The notes below the pieces were generated by a model. It searched no databases. It was given only the letters and a program-made list of their open reading frames with translations, and was not told where the DNA came from. The position numbers and the translations under genes were made by a program. A stretch of DNA of 64,000 nt from Nonomuraea angiospora (GTDB lineage: Bacteria > Actinomycetota > Actinomycetes > Streptosporangiales > Streptosporangiaceae): NCBI RefSeq assembly GCF_014873145.1, contig NZ_JADBEK010000001.1, positions 6,882,001-6,946,000 of the forward strand, given 5' to 3'. Numbering within the stretch: the first letter of the stretch is position 1; each line of letters opens with the position of its first letter. Below, in pieces: positions 27,753 through 35,567 of this stretch.

Positions 27753-27880
27753 CGAGAAGCCTCCTACCGGGGCTTTCCTCCCCATATCAGCCTGTACGGC
27801 GGAGCCGTCCGTCCCGGCTGCAGGACCCCGCTACCTGCGACGAACCGCGTCCAGGCCACCGCAGATGGCGGGATCCGTAC

Positions 27881-27913
27881 TCACGGCGAGCCGCCTCGCG
27901 CGGCTCGCCGTGA
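27881..27913 (-). terminator. Perfect 14-bp hairpin downstream of cold shock gene
   Basis: TCACGGCGAGCCGC (27881-27894) pairs perfectly with GCGGCTCGCCGTGA (27900-27913) around a 5-base loop, about 80 bases past the cold shock gene stop. There is no U-tract. A terminator is likely, but a structured 3' end is possible. Confidence 0.6.
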
Positions 27914-27995
27914 CCGAGTCGACGAAAGAAAGGTGGTGGGTTCGCACGGACTGCGTTGCCGGGCGATCCCGCCGGTGCGTACCAGGGGGCGTATC

Positions 27996-28196
27996 TCAGA
28001 CGGCGCGGACGGCTTCCGCCTGAGGTCCCTTCTGGCCCTGCGTGATCTCGAACTCGACGCGCTGACCTTGTTCGAGAGATCGGTACCCGTCCATCATGAT
28101 CGCTGAGTAATGGACGAATACATCCTTACCACCGTCTACCGCGATGAAGCCGTAGCCCTTGTCCGCGTTGAACCACTTGACGGTGCCCTGCGCCAC
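27996..28196 (-). CDS. Cold shock protein, CspA family
   Basis: A 66-residue single-domain protein ([20 protein letters not shown]) with RNP1 KGYGFI and RNP2 VFVHYSAI. It binds single-stranded RNA as a chaperone. A long 5' leader of at least 150 bases precedes it, as is common for csp genes. Position between groEL2 and the MoaD-like gene matches the order I recall from Streptomyces. Confidence 0.96.
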   Translation of the reverse strand: MAQGTVKWFNADKGYGFIAVDGGKDVFVHYSAIMMDGYRSLEQGQRVEFEITQGQKGPQAEAVRAV

Positions 28197-28394
28197 TTCC
28201 GACTCCTCTTACTGGGCTTTCAGATCTCGCCCATTCCTCCGCGAGACCCGTAATCGCCGGACTTAAGGGAAAATCAGCCAGACGATCGCCCTCGACCATA
28301 CCTGTGGCACGGGGTTTGGCAACAGAGTCAATCCGCAAACAACGCATTTCTTCACAACGAGGCGCTTCTACGTTTCATTTGCCCTGGAAATGGA

Positions 28395-28419
28395 GAAGGC
28401 GCCCACTAGGGGCGCCTTC
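28395..28419 (-). terminator. Terminator of thrC-moaD unit
   Basis: GAAGGCGCCC (28395-28404) pairs perfectly with GGGCGCCTTC (28410-28419) around ACTAG, about 20 bases beyond the MoaD-like stop. Confidence 0.85.
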
Positions 28420-28440
28420 CACACGTGTGATCTATAGCAC

Positions 28441-28716
28441 TCAGCCGCCGGCGACCGCCGGGATGATGGAGATCTGAGTGCCCTCAGGTGCTGGAGTGTC
28501 GAGCCCGTCGGCGAAACGGACATCCTCTTCCCCAACGTAAACGTTGACAAAACGGCGAATCTTGCCCGATTCATCCAGAATTCTCGCGCCGATGCCCGGG
28601 TAGTCGGAGTCAAGCTTGGCGAGGACGTCACGAAGAGTCGCGCCTTCGCCACTGACTTCGGCGTTGCCCCCGGTGTAGGTGCGCAGAATGGTGGGAATCC
28701 GCACCGAAACGCTCAT
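28441..28716 (-). CDS. MoaD/ThiS family sulfur-carrier protein
   Basis: A 91-residue ubiquitin-like protein ending in the diagnostic Gly-Gly (IIPAVAGG) that is adenylated and thiocarboxylated to deliver sulfur. VNVYVGEEDVRFADGLDTP is the beta-grasp core. Mycobacterial CysO, which feeds cysteine synthesis, is of this type. It lies 24 bases after thrC on the same strand and probably shares its transcript and SAM-I control. No moaE or thiG is nearby, so the pathway (cysteine, molybdopterin or thiamine) stays open; cysteine is the best guess. Confidence 0.88.
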   Translation of the reverse strand: MSVSVRIPTILRTYTGGNAEVSGEGATLRDVLAKLDSDYPGIGARILDESGKIRRFVNVYVGEEDVRFADGLDTPAPEGTQISIIPAVAGG

Positions 28717-28740
28717 GGTTTAACTCGCCTTTCCTGGTTG

Positions 28741-29973
28741 TCAGACAGTCGCGCGGAACGCGTCGAGGGAGGGCCGGATCACGGCCGTGGGCTGGGCGTC
28801 GTCGCTGATCGCGTCGAGTGTCTTGAGCCCGTCGCCGGTGTTGAGGACCACGGTCTCGGCCTCGGGGTCGAGCCGCCCGCTCTCGGCGAGCTTCTTCAGC
28901 ACGCCCACGGTCACCCCGCCCGCGGTCTCGGCGAAGACGCCCTCCGTCGAGGCCAGAAGCTTGATCGCGGCCACGATCTCGGCGTCCGTGACGTCCTCGA
29001 CGGCCCCGCCGGTGCGCCGGGCGATGTCGAGCACGTAAGGCCCGTCGGCGGGGTTGCCGATGGCCAGCGACTTGGCGATGGTGTCGGGCTTGACCGGCTG
29101 CACGACGTCGTGCCCCGCCTTGTACGCGGTGGAGACCGGCGAGCACCCGGCCGCCTGCGCCCCGAAGATCTTGTACGGGGTGTCCTCGACCAGCCCCAGC
29201 TGCACCAGCTCGCGGAAGCCCTTGTCGATCTTGGTGAGCTGCGAGCCGGAGGCGATGGGGATGACGATCTGCTCGGGCAACCGCCACCCGAGCTGCTCGG
29301 CGATCTCGTACGCGAGCGTCTTGGAGCCCTCGGCGTAGTAGGGCCGCAGGTTGACGTTGACGAACCCCCACTTGTCGCCCAGCGGGTCGCCGATCAGCTC
29401 GGAGCAGAACCGGTTGACCTCGTCATAGGTGCCGTCGATCCCGATCAGCTTGCCCCCGAACACGCGAGCCATGGCGATCTTGGCCGCTTCGAGGTTGGCC
29501 GGGATGAACACGCACGCCTCGAGCCCGGCGCGCGCCGCCGCCGCGGTGACCGCGCCCGCGAGGTTGCCCGTGGAGGAGCAGGAAAGGGTGTGGAAGCCGA
29601 AGTTACGCGCCGCCTCGACGGCGATGGCGACGACCCGGTCCTTGAAGGAATGGGTGGGGTTGCCCGAGTCGTCCTTGACGTACAGGTTCTTGAGACCGAG
29701 TGCGCGTCCGAGGTTTCCGGCCTTGACCAGTTTGGTCCAACCGGGGTTCATATTGGGCTTACTGGCGACGTCAACCGGCACCGGGAGCAGCGACCGGTAA
29801 CGCCAGATGTTGGCGGGACCCGACTCGATGTCGGCGCGGGTCACCGTACCGAAGGAATAGGCCGCTTCGAGCGGCCCGAAACACTCCAGACACGCGAAGC
29901 TCGGACCGAGGGGGTAACGCGTGCCGCACTCACGGCAGGACAGACCGACAGCAGGACCAAAGTCGAGCGACAT
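28741..29973 (-). CDS. thrC: Threonine synthase
   Basis: A 410-residue PLP enzyme converting O-phosphohomoserine to threonine. The PLP lysine is Lys111 in NPTHSFKDRV, and CSSTGNLAGAV is the phosphate loop. The N-terminus has a zinc-ribbon-like four-Cys cluster (C13-x2-C16, C28-x2-C31), as in this type of ThrC. The ATG at 29973 was chosen because the upstream frame runs through a SAM-I aptamer. The ribosome site GAGGGAAGG directly abuts that aptamer. Co-transcribed with the MoaD-like gene. Substrate phosphohomoserine lies at the threonine/methionine branch, which makes the SAM sensor meaningful. Confidence 0.96.
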   Translation of the reverse strand: MSLDFGPAVGLSCRECGTRYPLGPSFACLECFGPLEAAYSFGTVTRADIESGPANIWRYRSLLPVPVDVASKPNMNPGWTKLVKAGNLGRALGLKNLYVKDDSGNPTHSFKDRVVAIAVEAARNFGFHTLSCSSTGNLAGAVTAAAARAGLEACVFIPANLEAAKIAMARVFGGKLIGIDGTYDEVNRFCSELIGDPLGDKWGFVNVNLRPYYAEGSKTLAYEIAEQLGWRLPEQIVIPIASGSQLTKIDKGFRELVQLGLVEDTPYKIFGAQAAGCSPVSTAYKAGHDVVQPVKPDTIAKSLAIGNPADGPYVLDIARRTGGAVEDVTDAEIVAAIKLLASTEGVFAETAGGVTVGVLKKLAESGRLDPEAETVVLNTGDGLKTLDAISDDAQPTAVIRPSLDAFRATV

Positions 29974-29988
29974 GAAGCGAGGCCTTCC

Positions 29989-30126
29989 CTCATCTTCGCC
30001 CGCGGCCACCTTGACCGCAGACCGGAATTGGCACCTTGTCCCGGTCGGCCTCGCCAGGTCGCGAGCCTCAAGCCGGGAGGGTTGCCGGGGCTTCGCAGGG
30101 CCGGTCCCTCCACCCCTCTGGATGAG
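29989..30126 (-). ncRNA. SAM-I (S-box) riboswitch in thrC leader
   Basis: On the minus strand a closed aptamer runs from CTCATC (30126-30121) to GATGAG (29994-29989), which pair as P1. Between them are the conserved blocks AGAGGGGTGGAGGGACCGG, CCCTGCGAAGCCCCGGCAACC (in two parts) and AAGGTGCCAATTCC, all hallmarks of the S-box family. The 3' strand of P1 runs straight into GGAAGG, the thrC ribosome site 9 bases from ATG. This suggests SAM binding stabilises P1 and hides the site, lowering thrC translation. The family match is clear; the expression mechanism is inference. Confidence 0.92.
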
Positions 30127-30207
30127 CAATATTCAGTTGTTGAAAAGGACTCTACCCGCCCATGGGGCCGCAATGGCCACCCGTCTCAAGATGCGAGACG
30201 TGGCGTC

Positions 30208-30762
30208 TCAGCGATAATCATCACCCAGCACTCCCTGCACGTATTTGCGGGCCTGGTGAATGCGCGACTTGGCGGTGCCCAGGGGGATGCCGAGCTGCTC
30301 GGCCACCTCGTTGTAGTCGAGCTGGACGATGTCGCGCAGCACCAGCGCCTGCGCCAGGTCGGGCTTGTCGGCCTCCAGCGCCTCCATCGCGTCGAGCAGG
30401 TCGAGCCGCGAGCCCGCGATCACGCTCACCCGCGCCACGTCGGGCTTCTGCGTGGGCAGCTCGTCCGAGCTCTGCTCGGCCGCGCGGCGTTTGAGCGACC
30501 TGTACGTGGTGCGCGCGCAGTTGGCCGTCACGATGTGCAGCCAGGTGCTGAACCGCGCCCGGCCCTCGAACCGGCCGATGTTGCGCGCCACGGCCAGCAA
30601 CGTGTCCTGCGAGGCTTCCTCGGCATCCTGGTGATAGGGGAGGATCCGGGCGCAGTGCCGCATCACATCGGGCTCGATCCGCGCCAGGAGTTCGCCAAGT
30701 GCGCGATGATCTCCTCCGGCAGCCGAGCGGGCGAGTTCCTCGGTTAGCTCATCTAGCGCCAT
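30208..30762 (-). CDS. ECF-type RNA polymerase sigma factor
   Basis: A 184-residue sigma-70 group 4 protein starting MALDELTEELARSAAGG. Region 2 is DAEEASQDTLLAVARNIGRFEG followed by TWLHIVTANCARTTYR, and region 4 is LVLRDIVQLDYNEVAEQLGIPLGTAKSRIHQARK with its helix-turn-helix. An upstream frame to 30867 lacks a matching domain and was rejected. No anti-sigma gene is adjacent. It is divergent from otsA with a 31-base gap, so a regulon including the trehalose genes is worth testing. It ends about 80 bases before the thrC riboswitch. Confidence 0.88.
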   Translation of the reverse strand: MALDELTEELARSAAGGDHRALGELLARIEPDVMRHCARILPYHQDAEEASQDTLLAVARNIGRFEGRARFSTWLHIVTANCARTTYRSLKRRAAEQSSDELPTQKPDVARVSVIAGSRLDLLDAMEALEADKPDLAQALVLRDIVQLDYNEVAEQLGIPLGTAKSRIHQARKYVQGVLGDDYR

Positions 30763-30793
30763 AGCTGGGATCCTATGGGCGAAGGGAGCGTAG

Positions 30794-32224
30794 ATGAACA
30801 GCGTCCTGGTGGCCTCCAACAGAGGACCCGTTTCCTTTACCGTCTCGGACGACGGTGAGCTGACCATGAAACGCGGTGGCGGCGGCCTGGTCTCGGCGCT
30901 GTCCGAGGTGGCCAGGAAGGACGGCGTGCTGTGGGTGTGCGCGGCGCTGTCCGACGGCGACCGCAGCGCCGTGCGCCTGGTGCCCGGCGGCCGGATCGAC
31001 CACGCCGGCTACGACACGGGCCCGATGCGCATGCTCGACATCCCGCCCGCCACCTTCCACCGCGCCTACAACGCCGTGGCCAACTCCACCCTGTGGTTCG
31101 TCAACCACCTGCTCTACGACATTCCCAACTCCCCCAACTTCGGCACGAGGTTCGAGCGCGAGTGGGAGTCCTACCGCGACTACAACGGCGCGTTCGCGCT
31201 GGCGCTGGCCGAGGAGGCCGGCCACGGCGCCCGCGTCATGGTGCAGGACTACCACCTGACGCTGACCCCGGCGATGCTCCGCGCCGAGCGCCCGGACCTG
31301 CGCATCGCCCACTTCAGCCACACCCCGTGGGCGCCCCCCGAATACTTCTCGCTGCTGCCCGACGAGGTGGCCGGAGAGGTCCTGGAGGGCATCCTGGGCG
31401 CCGATCACGCCGGGTTCCTGGCCGACAGGTGGGCGCAGGCGTTCATGGACTGCTGCGAGGCGCTGCTGGGCGCGGAGGTCGACCGCGTGGGCCGCAGCGT
31501 CACCCACGAGGGCAGGACGACCCGCATCGGCGTGCACAGCCTGGGGGTGGACGGCGACGCGCTGTGGGAGCGCGCCGTCGAGCCCGACGTCGAGTCGCAC
31601 ATGACCGCGCTCAGGGAGCAGGTGGGCGAGCGCCGGCTGATCGTCCGCATCGACCGCACCGAGCTGTCGAAGAACATCGTGCGCGGCCTGGTGGCCTACC
31701 GCGAGTTCCTCGCCGCGCACCCGGAGTGGCACGGCAAGGTGGTGCACCTGGCGTTCGCCTACCCGAGCCGGCACGACCTGCCCGAATACCGCGAATACAC
31801 CGCGTCGGTGCTGCGCTGCGCGCAGGAGATCGAGGACGAGTACGGCACCGAGGACTGGGACCCGCTGATCCTCAACGTCAACGACGACTATCCGCGTTCG
31901 CTGGCCGCGTACCGGATGGCCGACGTGCTGCTGGTCAACCCCATCCGCGACGGGATGAACCTGGTCGCCAAGGAGGGCCCGATCCTGTCCACGAGGTGCG
32001 CGCTCGTGCTCTCGCGCGAGGCGGGGGCGGCGGCCGAGCTGGGCCCGCACGCGCTCGTGGTGAATCCGTACGACATCAGCGGCACGGCCGCCGCGCTGCA
32101 CGCCGCGCTCGTCATGCCGGAGGACGAGCGCCGCATGCGGCGCGACAAGCTGCACGCCGCGGCGACCGCCCTGCCGCCGCAGAAGTGGCTCGCGGCCCAG
32201 CTCGAGGCGCTGGCCGAGATCTGA
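30794..32224 (+). CDS. otsA: Trehalose-6-phosphate synthase
   Basis: A 476-residue GT20 glycosyltransferase making trehalose-6-phosphate from UDP-glucose and glucose-6-phosphate. Family motifs are SNRGPVSF at the N-terminus, GGGGLVSAL, the LWFVNHLLYDI region, VMVQDYHLTL, HFSHTPWAPPEYF and the C-terminal LLVNPIRDGMNLVAKEG. OtsB lies 600 bases beyond on the opposite strand. Trehalose is a stress and spore protectant in actinomycetes. The nearby sigma factor may regulate it. Confidence 0.95.
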   Translation: MNSVLVASNRGPVSFTVSDDGELTMKRGGGGLVSALSEVARKDGVLWVCAALSDGDRSAVRLVPGGRIDHAGYDTGPMRMLDIPPATFHRAYNAVANSTLWFVNHLLYDIPNSPNFGTRFEREWESYRDYNGAFALALAEEAGHGARVMVQDYHLTLTPAMLRAERPDLRIAHFSHTPWAPPEYFSLLPDEVAGEVLEGILGADHAGFLADRWAQAFMDCCEALLGAEVDRVGRSVTHEGRTTRIGVHSLGVDGDALWERAVEPDVESHMTALREQVGERRLIVRIDRTELSKNIVRGLVAYREFLAAHPEWHGKVVHLAFAYPSRHDLPEYREYTASVLRCAQEIEDEYGTEDWDPLILNVNDDYPRSLAAYRMADVLLVNPIRDGMNLVAKEGPILSTRCALVLSREAGAAAELGPHALVVNPYDISGTAAALHAALVMPEDERRMRRDKLHAAATALPPQKWLAAQLEALAEI

Positions 32225-32230
32225 GCGCGA

Positions 32231-32806
32231 TCAGGTCCAGTCGGCGTGCTCGAGCGTGTCGGCCAGCCCCGGCGTGTTCCACTGGTCCACGATGAGGATC
32301 TTGCTCTGCGGCAGGTACCACTCGCGCTGCGTGAAGCGGAGCAGCACCTTCGTGGTCGAGCCCGAATACTTGACGCACTCCGACTTCCACGCGTTGTAGG
32401 CGGCCTTGTGCCCCGCGCCGACCTGGCGCAGGCCCCTGGTGACCTTCGGGCCGATGGCCTCGCCCCACTTCTGGTTGAACGGGCACGGCTGCACGTCGCT
32501 CGCCGTGTAGAAGGGCCTCTTGCCGGTGTACGGGCCGAACCCCTCGGCGCCGCGCTTGATGGACGAGGGGCCGAGGACGTAGAAGGCGTCGCATTCGGGC
32601 GTGCCCCAGCCCACGGGCTTGCCGCACTTGCCCGTCACGATCTGGACCCCGTCGCCGAAGCGGTGGACCTCCCACGCGATCGGGATGTAGAGGGTCAGGC
32701 CCTTGCGCAGCTTGACCGCCTGGGCGGGGGCGGCGTGCGCGGGCAGGGAGCTTGCGAGGAGGGTGGCCGCGGCCACGGCCACGGCGGCGAGGTGTCGCTT
32801 GTGCAT
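32231..32806 (-). CDS. Secreted protein of unknown function
   Basis: A 191-residue protein with a clear Sec signal (MHKRHLAAVAVAAATLLASS, cleavage after AHA) and a mature part containing four Cys (GKCGKP, PECDAF, QPCPFN, SECVKY). No domain is recognised. The ATG at 32806 follows a GGGTCGGG ribosome-like site; a longer upstream frame would bury the signal. It is the third gene of a minus-strand row DUF3263 - otsB - this gene, with a 35-base gap to otsB, and is convergent with otsA. Confidence 0.75.
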   Translation of the reverse strand: MHKRHLAAVAVAAATLLASSLPAHAAPAQAVKLRKGLTLYIPIAWEVHRFGDGVQIVTGKCGKPVGWGTPECDAFYVLGPSSIKRGAEGFGPYTGKRPFYTASDVQPCPFNQKWGEAIGPKVTRGLRQVGAGHKAAYNAWKSECVKYSGSTTKVLLRFTQREWYLPQSKILIVDQWNTPGLADTLEHADWT

Positions 32807-32841
32807 GCGCCCGACCCTAGGGATCGTGACTTGCAGCTCAA

Positions 32842-33630
32842 TCACGAACGGCTGAAAGCCGCCACAAGCTCCTCCAGCAGCGCCACGACGCCGTCGGGCC
32901 CGTCCACCACGAGGTCGGCCTGCCGGGCCAGCTCGGTGACCTCCGCGGAGCCGCTGCACACGTTCACGCCGGGCAGCCCCGACAGGCGTACGGCCTCGAA
33001 CGCGGACAGGTCGCCGAGATCGTCGCCCACGAACATGACGGACCTGGCGGCCCGCTCCGCCAGGAACAGGCTGAGCGCCTGCCCCTTGTCCATGCCCGGC
33101 GGCCGCAGCTCCAGCACGAAGCGCCCCGGCTCGACCACCAGGCCGTGCTCGCGGGCCAGATCGGCCAGCGGGTCGCGCAGCCTGGCCAGCGCGCCCTGCG
33201 GGTCGGAGCTGCGCCTGGTGTGCACGGCCACGGCCCGGCCCTTGTCCTCGATGGTGACGTCCCGCAGGCCCAGCGACTCGAGCAGCAGCGGCAGCCGGGC
33301 CTCGGCCTCGAGCACGCCCGCGGGCGGCGGGGGGCCGGAGATCTGCCCGGCCTCCCAGCGCTCGAAGCCGTAGTGCCCGAGCACGACCAGCCGGGGCACG
33401 TCGGCCAGGCCAGGCCCGAGCTCCAGCGCGGTGGCCGGCGGCCGGCCGGTCACGATGGCCACCGCCAGGACGTGGCGGCCGAGCTCGGCCAGCACCTCCG
33501 GCGCCTTCGGATGGATCACGGCCTCGGCGGGGTCGGGCACGATCGGCGACAGGGTCCCGTCGAAGTCGAGCCCGATCACGGCGCCCGCCGGGTCGTTCAA
33601 GATCGCTTTTATTCCAGGGATGTTCCTCAC
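32842..33630 (-). CDS. otsB: Trehalose-6-phosphate phosphatase
   Basis: A 262-residue HAD-superfamily phosphatase releasing trehalose. Motif I is GLDFDGTLSPIVPDP, motif II AIVTGRPPATA, motif III MDKGQALSLFL, and motif IV VMFVGDDLGDLSAFEAV. The GTG at 33630 is the start. It completes the OtsA-OtsB pathway encoded on the facing strand. The gene downstream is a secreted protein with no known link. Confidence 0.93.
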   Translation of the reverse strand: MRNIPGIKAILNDPAGAVIGLDFDGTLSPIVPDPAEAVIHPKAPEVLAELGRHVLAVAIVTGRPPATALELGPGLADVPRLVVLGHYGFERWEAGQISGPPPPAGVLEAEARLPLLLESLGLRDVTIEDKGRAVAVHTRRSSDPQGALARLRDPLADLAREHGLVVEPGRFVLELRPPGMDKGQALSLFLAERAARSVMFVGDDLGDLSAFEAVRLSGLPGVNVCSGSAEVTELARQADLVVDGPDGVVALLEELVAAFSRS

Positions 33631-33651
33631 GCGGCTGCCGTACCCAGCCGG

Positions 33652-33951
33652 TCAGGGACGCATGCCGAGCCTCCTGGCGGCGCGGTCACGCTGACGGGTG
33701 GACCGTAACCTGCGCAGCCGTTTGACCAGCATGGGATCGTGCTCCAGCGCCTCCGGACGGTCGATCAACTCACCGAGCAACTGGTAGTAGCGCGTGGCGG
33801 AGAACCCGAAGCTCTCCTTGATGGCCTGCTCCTTCGCGCCCGCGTAGCGCCACCATTGGCGTTCGAAGGCGAGGAGCTCGAGATCGCGTTCTGAGAGGGG
33901 TTGGCCGGACGTCTCCTGGGCATCATCGTCACCGCTGAGCGGTGCTCCCAT
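33652..33951 (-). CDS. DUF3263 protein
   Basis: A 99-residue protein starting MGAPLSGDDDAQETSG, with GGAGGAC upstream. LSERDLELLAFERQWWRYAGAKEQAIKESFGFSATRYYQLL is the actinobacterial DUF3263 helix-turn-helix-like motif. The rest is basic (KRLRRLRSTRQRDRAARRLG). DNA or RNA binding is likely but unproven. It heads the otsB row and is divergent from the SAM hydrolase-family gene. Confidence 0.88.
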   Translation of the reverse strand: MGAPLSGDDDAQETSGQPLSERDLELLAFERQWWRYAGAKEQAIKESFGFSATRYYQLLGELIDRPEALEHDPMLVKRLRRLRSTRQRDRAARRLGMRP

Positions 33952-34032
33952 GGTGTCCTCCTCGGGGAAGGGTGCGTGCGAAGACGCCGCACGCACACGG
34001 CCCGTGGCCAATCGTAATGTGCCGAGTGCGGC

Positions 34033-34061
34033 TGTTCACGACGTATTGAGAGACGTACAGT
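34033..34061 (+). promoter_or_regulatory. Promoter of SAM hydrolase-family gene (leaderless)
   Basis: TGTTCA (34033-34038) and TACAGT (34056-34061) are spaced 17 bases apart. The GTG start at 34070 is 9 bases after the -10, so the transcript would begin at or near the start codon. Confidence 0.5.
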
Positions 34062-34069
34062 CGCGAAAT

Positions 34070-34876
34070 GTGACCTCAGTAATCACGCTCCTCACCGACT
34101 ACGGGCTCGAAGACGGCTATGTGGCGGCGTGTCACGGAGTGATCGCCGGAATCGCCCCCGGGGCGCGGGTGATCGACGTGTGCCACCTGGTCCCTTCGGG
34201 TGACGTACGGCGTGGCGCGGCGATTCTCGCTCAGACCATTCCGTACCTTCCCGTGGGCATCCATATCGGCGCGGTCGATCCCAGCGCGGGCGGCGCCCGG
34301 CGCGCGGTGGCCGTCGAGGCGGGCGGGCGGGTGTTCATCGGACCCGACAACGGGCTGCTGTCATGGGCCGTGCACGCCAGCGGCGGCGCCGAGGCCGCCT
34401 ACGCGATCAGCAACGATGAGCACTTCCTGCGGCCGGTCTCCCCCACCTTCCACGGGCGTGACGTCTTCTCGCCGGTCGCGGGGCGGCTGTACGGCGGGCT
34501 GAGACCCTCGGACCTGGGGCCCGAGGTGCCGGTCGGCCGGCTGGTCACCCTGCCGTCGCCGACCTCGCTGCTGCGCGAGGGCTCGGTGGAGGGCGAGGTC
34601 GTCTCGGTCGACCGCTACGGCAACACCCAGCTGTCGATCGCGGCCGGCGACCTGCACGCGCTGGGCGTGCGGGTGGGCGACACGCTGGGGGTCTGGCTGG
34701 GCCGGCGGCAGCTCTCGCTGCCCTACCGGGAGACGTTCGCGGCGGTGCCGCCGGGGGAGCTGGTGGCGTTCGCGGACTCGGCGGGGCTGATCGCGATCGC
34801 GGTCAATTCCGGTGACGCAGCGCAGCGGCTGGGGCTCCCACCTGGCGCACATGTCCGACTTGCCCCCACTCCCTAG
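34070..34876 (+). CDS. S-adenosylmethionine hydrolase family (DUF62) protein
   Basis: A 268-residue protein of the SAM hydroxide adenosyltransferase/fluorinase superfamily. Motifs are ITLLTDYGLEDGYV with the ribose-binding Asp, HLVPSGDVRRGA, GAVDPSAGG, FIGPDNGLL, FHGRDVFSP and YGNTQLSI. Most members hydrolyse SAM to adenosine and methionine. Its presence 4 kb from a SAM-sensing riboswitch is notable but may be coincidence. The GTG at 34070 was chosen over an upstream ATG overlapping the DUF3263 gene because the family starts at this ITLLTDYG point. Confidence 0.9.
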   Translation: MTSVITLLTDYGLEDGYVAACHGVIAGIAPGARVIDVCHLVPSGDVRRGAAILAQTIPYLPVGIHIGAVDPSAGGARRAVAVEAGGRVFIGPDNGLLSWAVHASGGAEAAYAISNDEHFLRPVSPTFHGRDVFSPVAGRLYGGLRPSDLGPEVPVGRLVTLPSPTSLLREGSVEGEVVSVDRYGNTQLSIAAGDLHALGVRVGDTLGVWLGRRQLSLPYRETFAAVPPGELVAFADSAGLIAIAVNSGDAAQRLGLPPGAHVRLAPTP

Positions 34877-35003
34877 GAGGAAAGCACACAGATAGGAATT
34901 ACTCCGCGTATCGGTCTGTTTACCGAAGCGTCGGAATGAATCAGCGGGTGCGTGTCAGAATGCAACGCGCGGGCGTCCCCTCCCCTCCCCTCCAGAGGTC
35001 GAC

Positions 35004-35567
35004 GTGTACCAGCTGTCCATCGTGCTGCTCTCCATAATGTCCGCGATCTGGCCCGCGCCGGAGCCGCCCGTGTCAGAGCGCTGGCACGCGTGGCCCGTCG
35101 CGCAGATCTTCCCCGCCACCGTGCCCGGGGTCAGCCCGTCAGGGGCCCGGGTCACGTACGTGCTGGCCGGGGTCGCCCCCGAGGCGCCCTGCCGGACGGC
35201 GTTCCAGCCCGCCGCCGTCCGGCGCGGCTGCCGCGTGGCCCTGCGCGCCACGTACGCCGACAGCACGCAGACGTTCGTCGCCACCGTGGGCATCGCCGTG
35301 CTCGACGCGCCCGGACGCGACTACTGCCGCGTGGGGCGGCCCGCGACCGTGCGGCCGGTGGCCTTCCCCCGGGGGCCGGCCGAGCGCTTCGGCCAGCGGC
35401 AGTACTTCGCCGGGGTGGTGCTCAGGTCCGACGAGCGCTACGTGGTGGCGACGGCCGCCGGGTACGCCGACGGCCGGCCGTACCAGCGGGGTGACCGCCT
35501 CGCGCCCCGGCTGCGCGACACGGCGCGGCAGCTCGCCACCGAGTTGCACCGGACGCTCACCCGATGA
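35004..35567 (+). CDS. Secreted or anchored protein, partner of mycosin-like protease
   Basis: A 187-residue protein with a hydrophobic N-terminus (MYQLSIVLLSIMSAIWPAPEP), probably a signal peptide or anchor, and four Cys in the exported part (EAPCRT, RRGCRV, DYCRVG plus spacing). No domain is recognised. Its stop overlaps the start of the subtilase gene by 4 bases (ATGA), implying translational coupling and a shared role, possibly as substrate or chaperone of the protease. Confidence 0.78.
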   Translation: MYQLSIVLLSIMSAIWPAPEPPVSERWHAWPVAQIFPATVPGVSPSGARVTYVLAGVAPEAPCRTAFQPAAVRRGCRVALRATYADSTQTFVATVGIAVLDAPGRDYCRVGRPATVRPVAFPRGPAERFGQRQYFAGVVLRSDERYVVATAAGYADGRPYQRGDRLAPRLRDTARQLATELHRTLTR

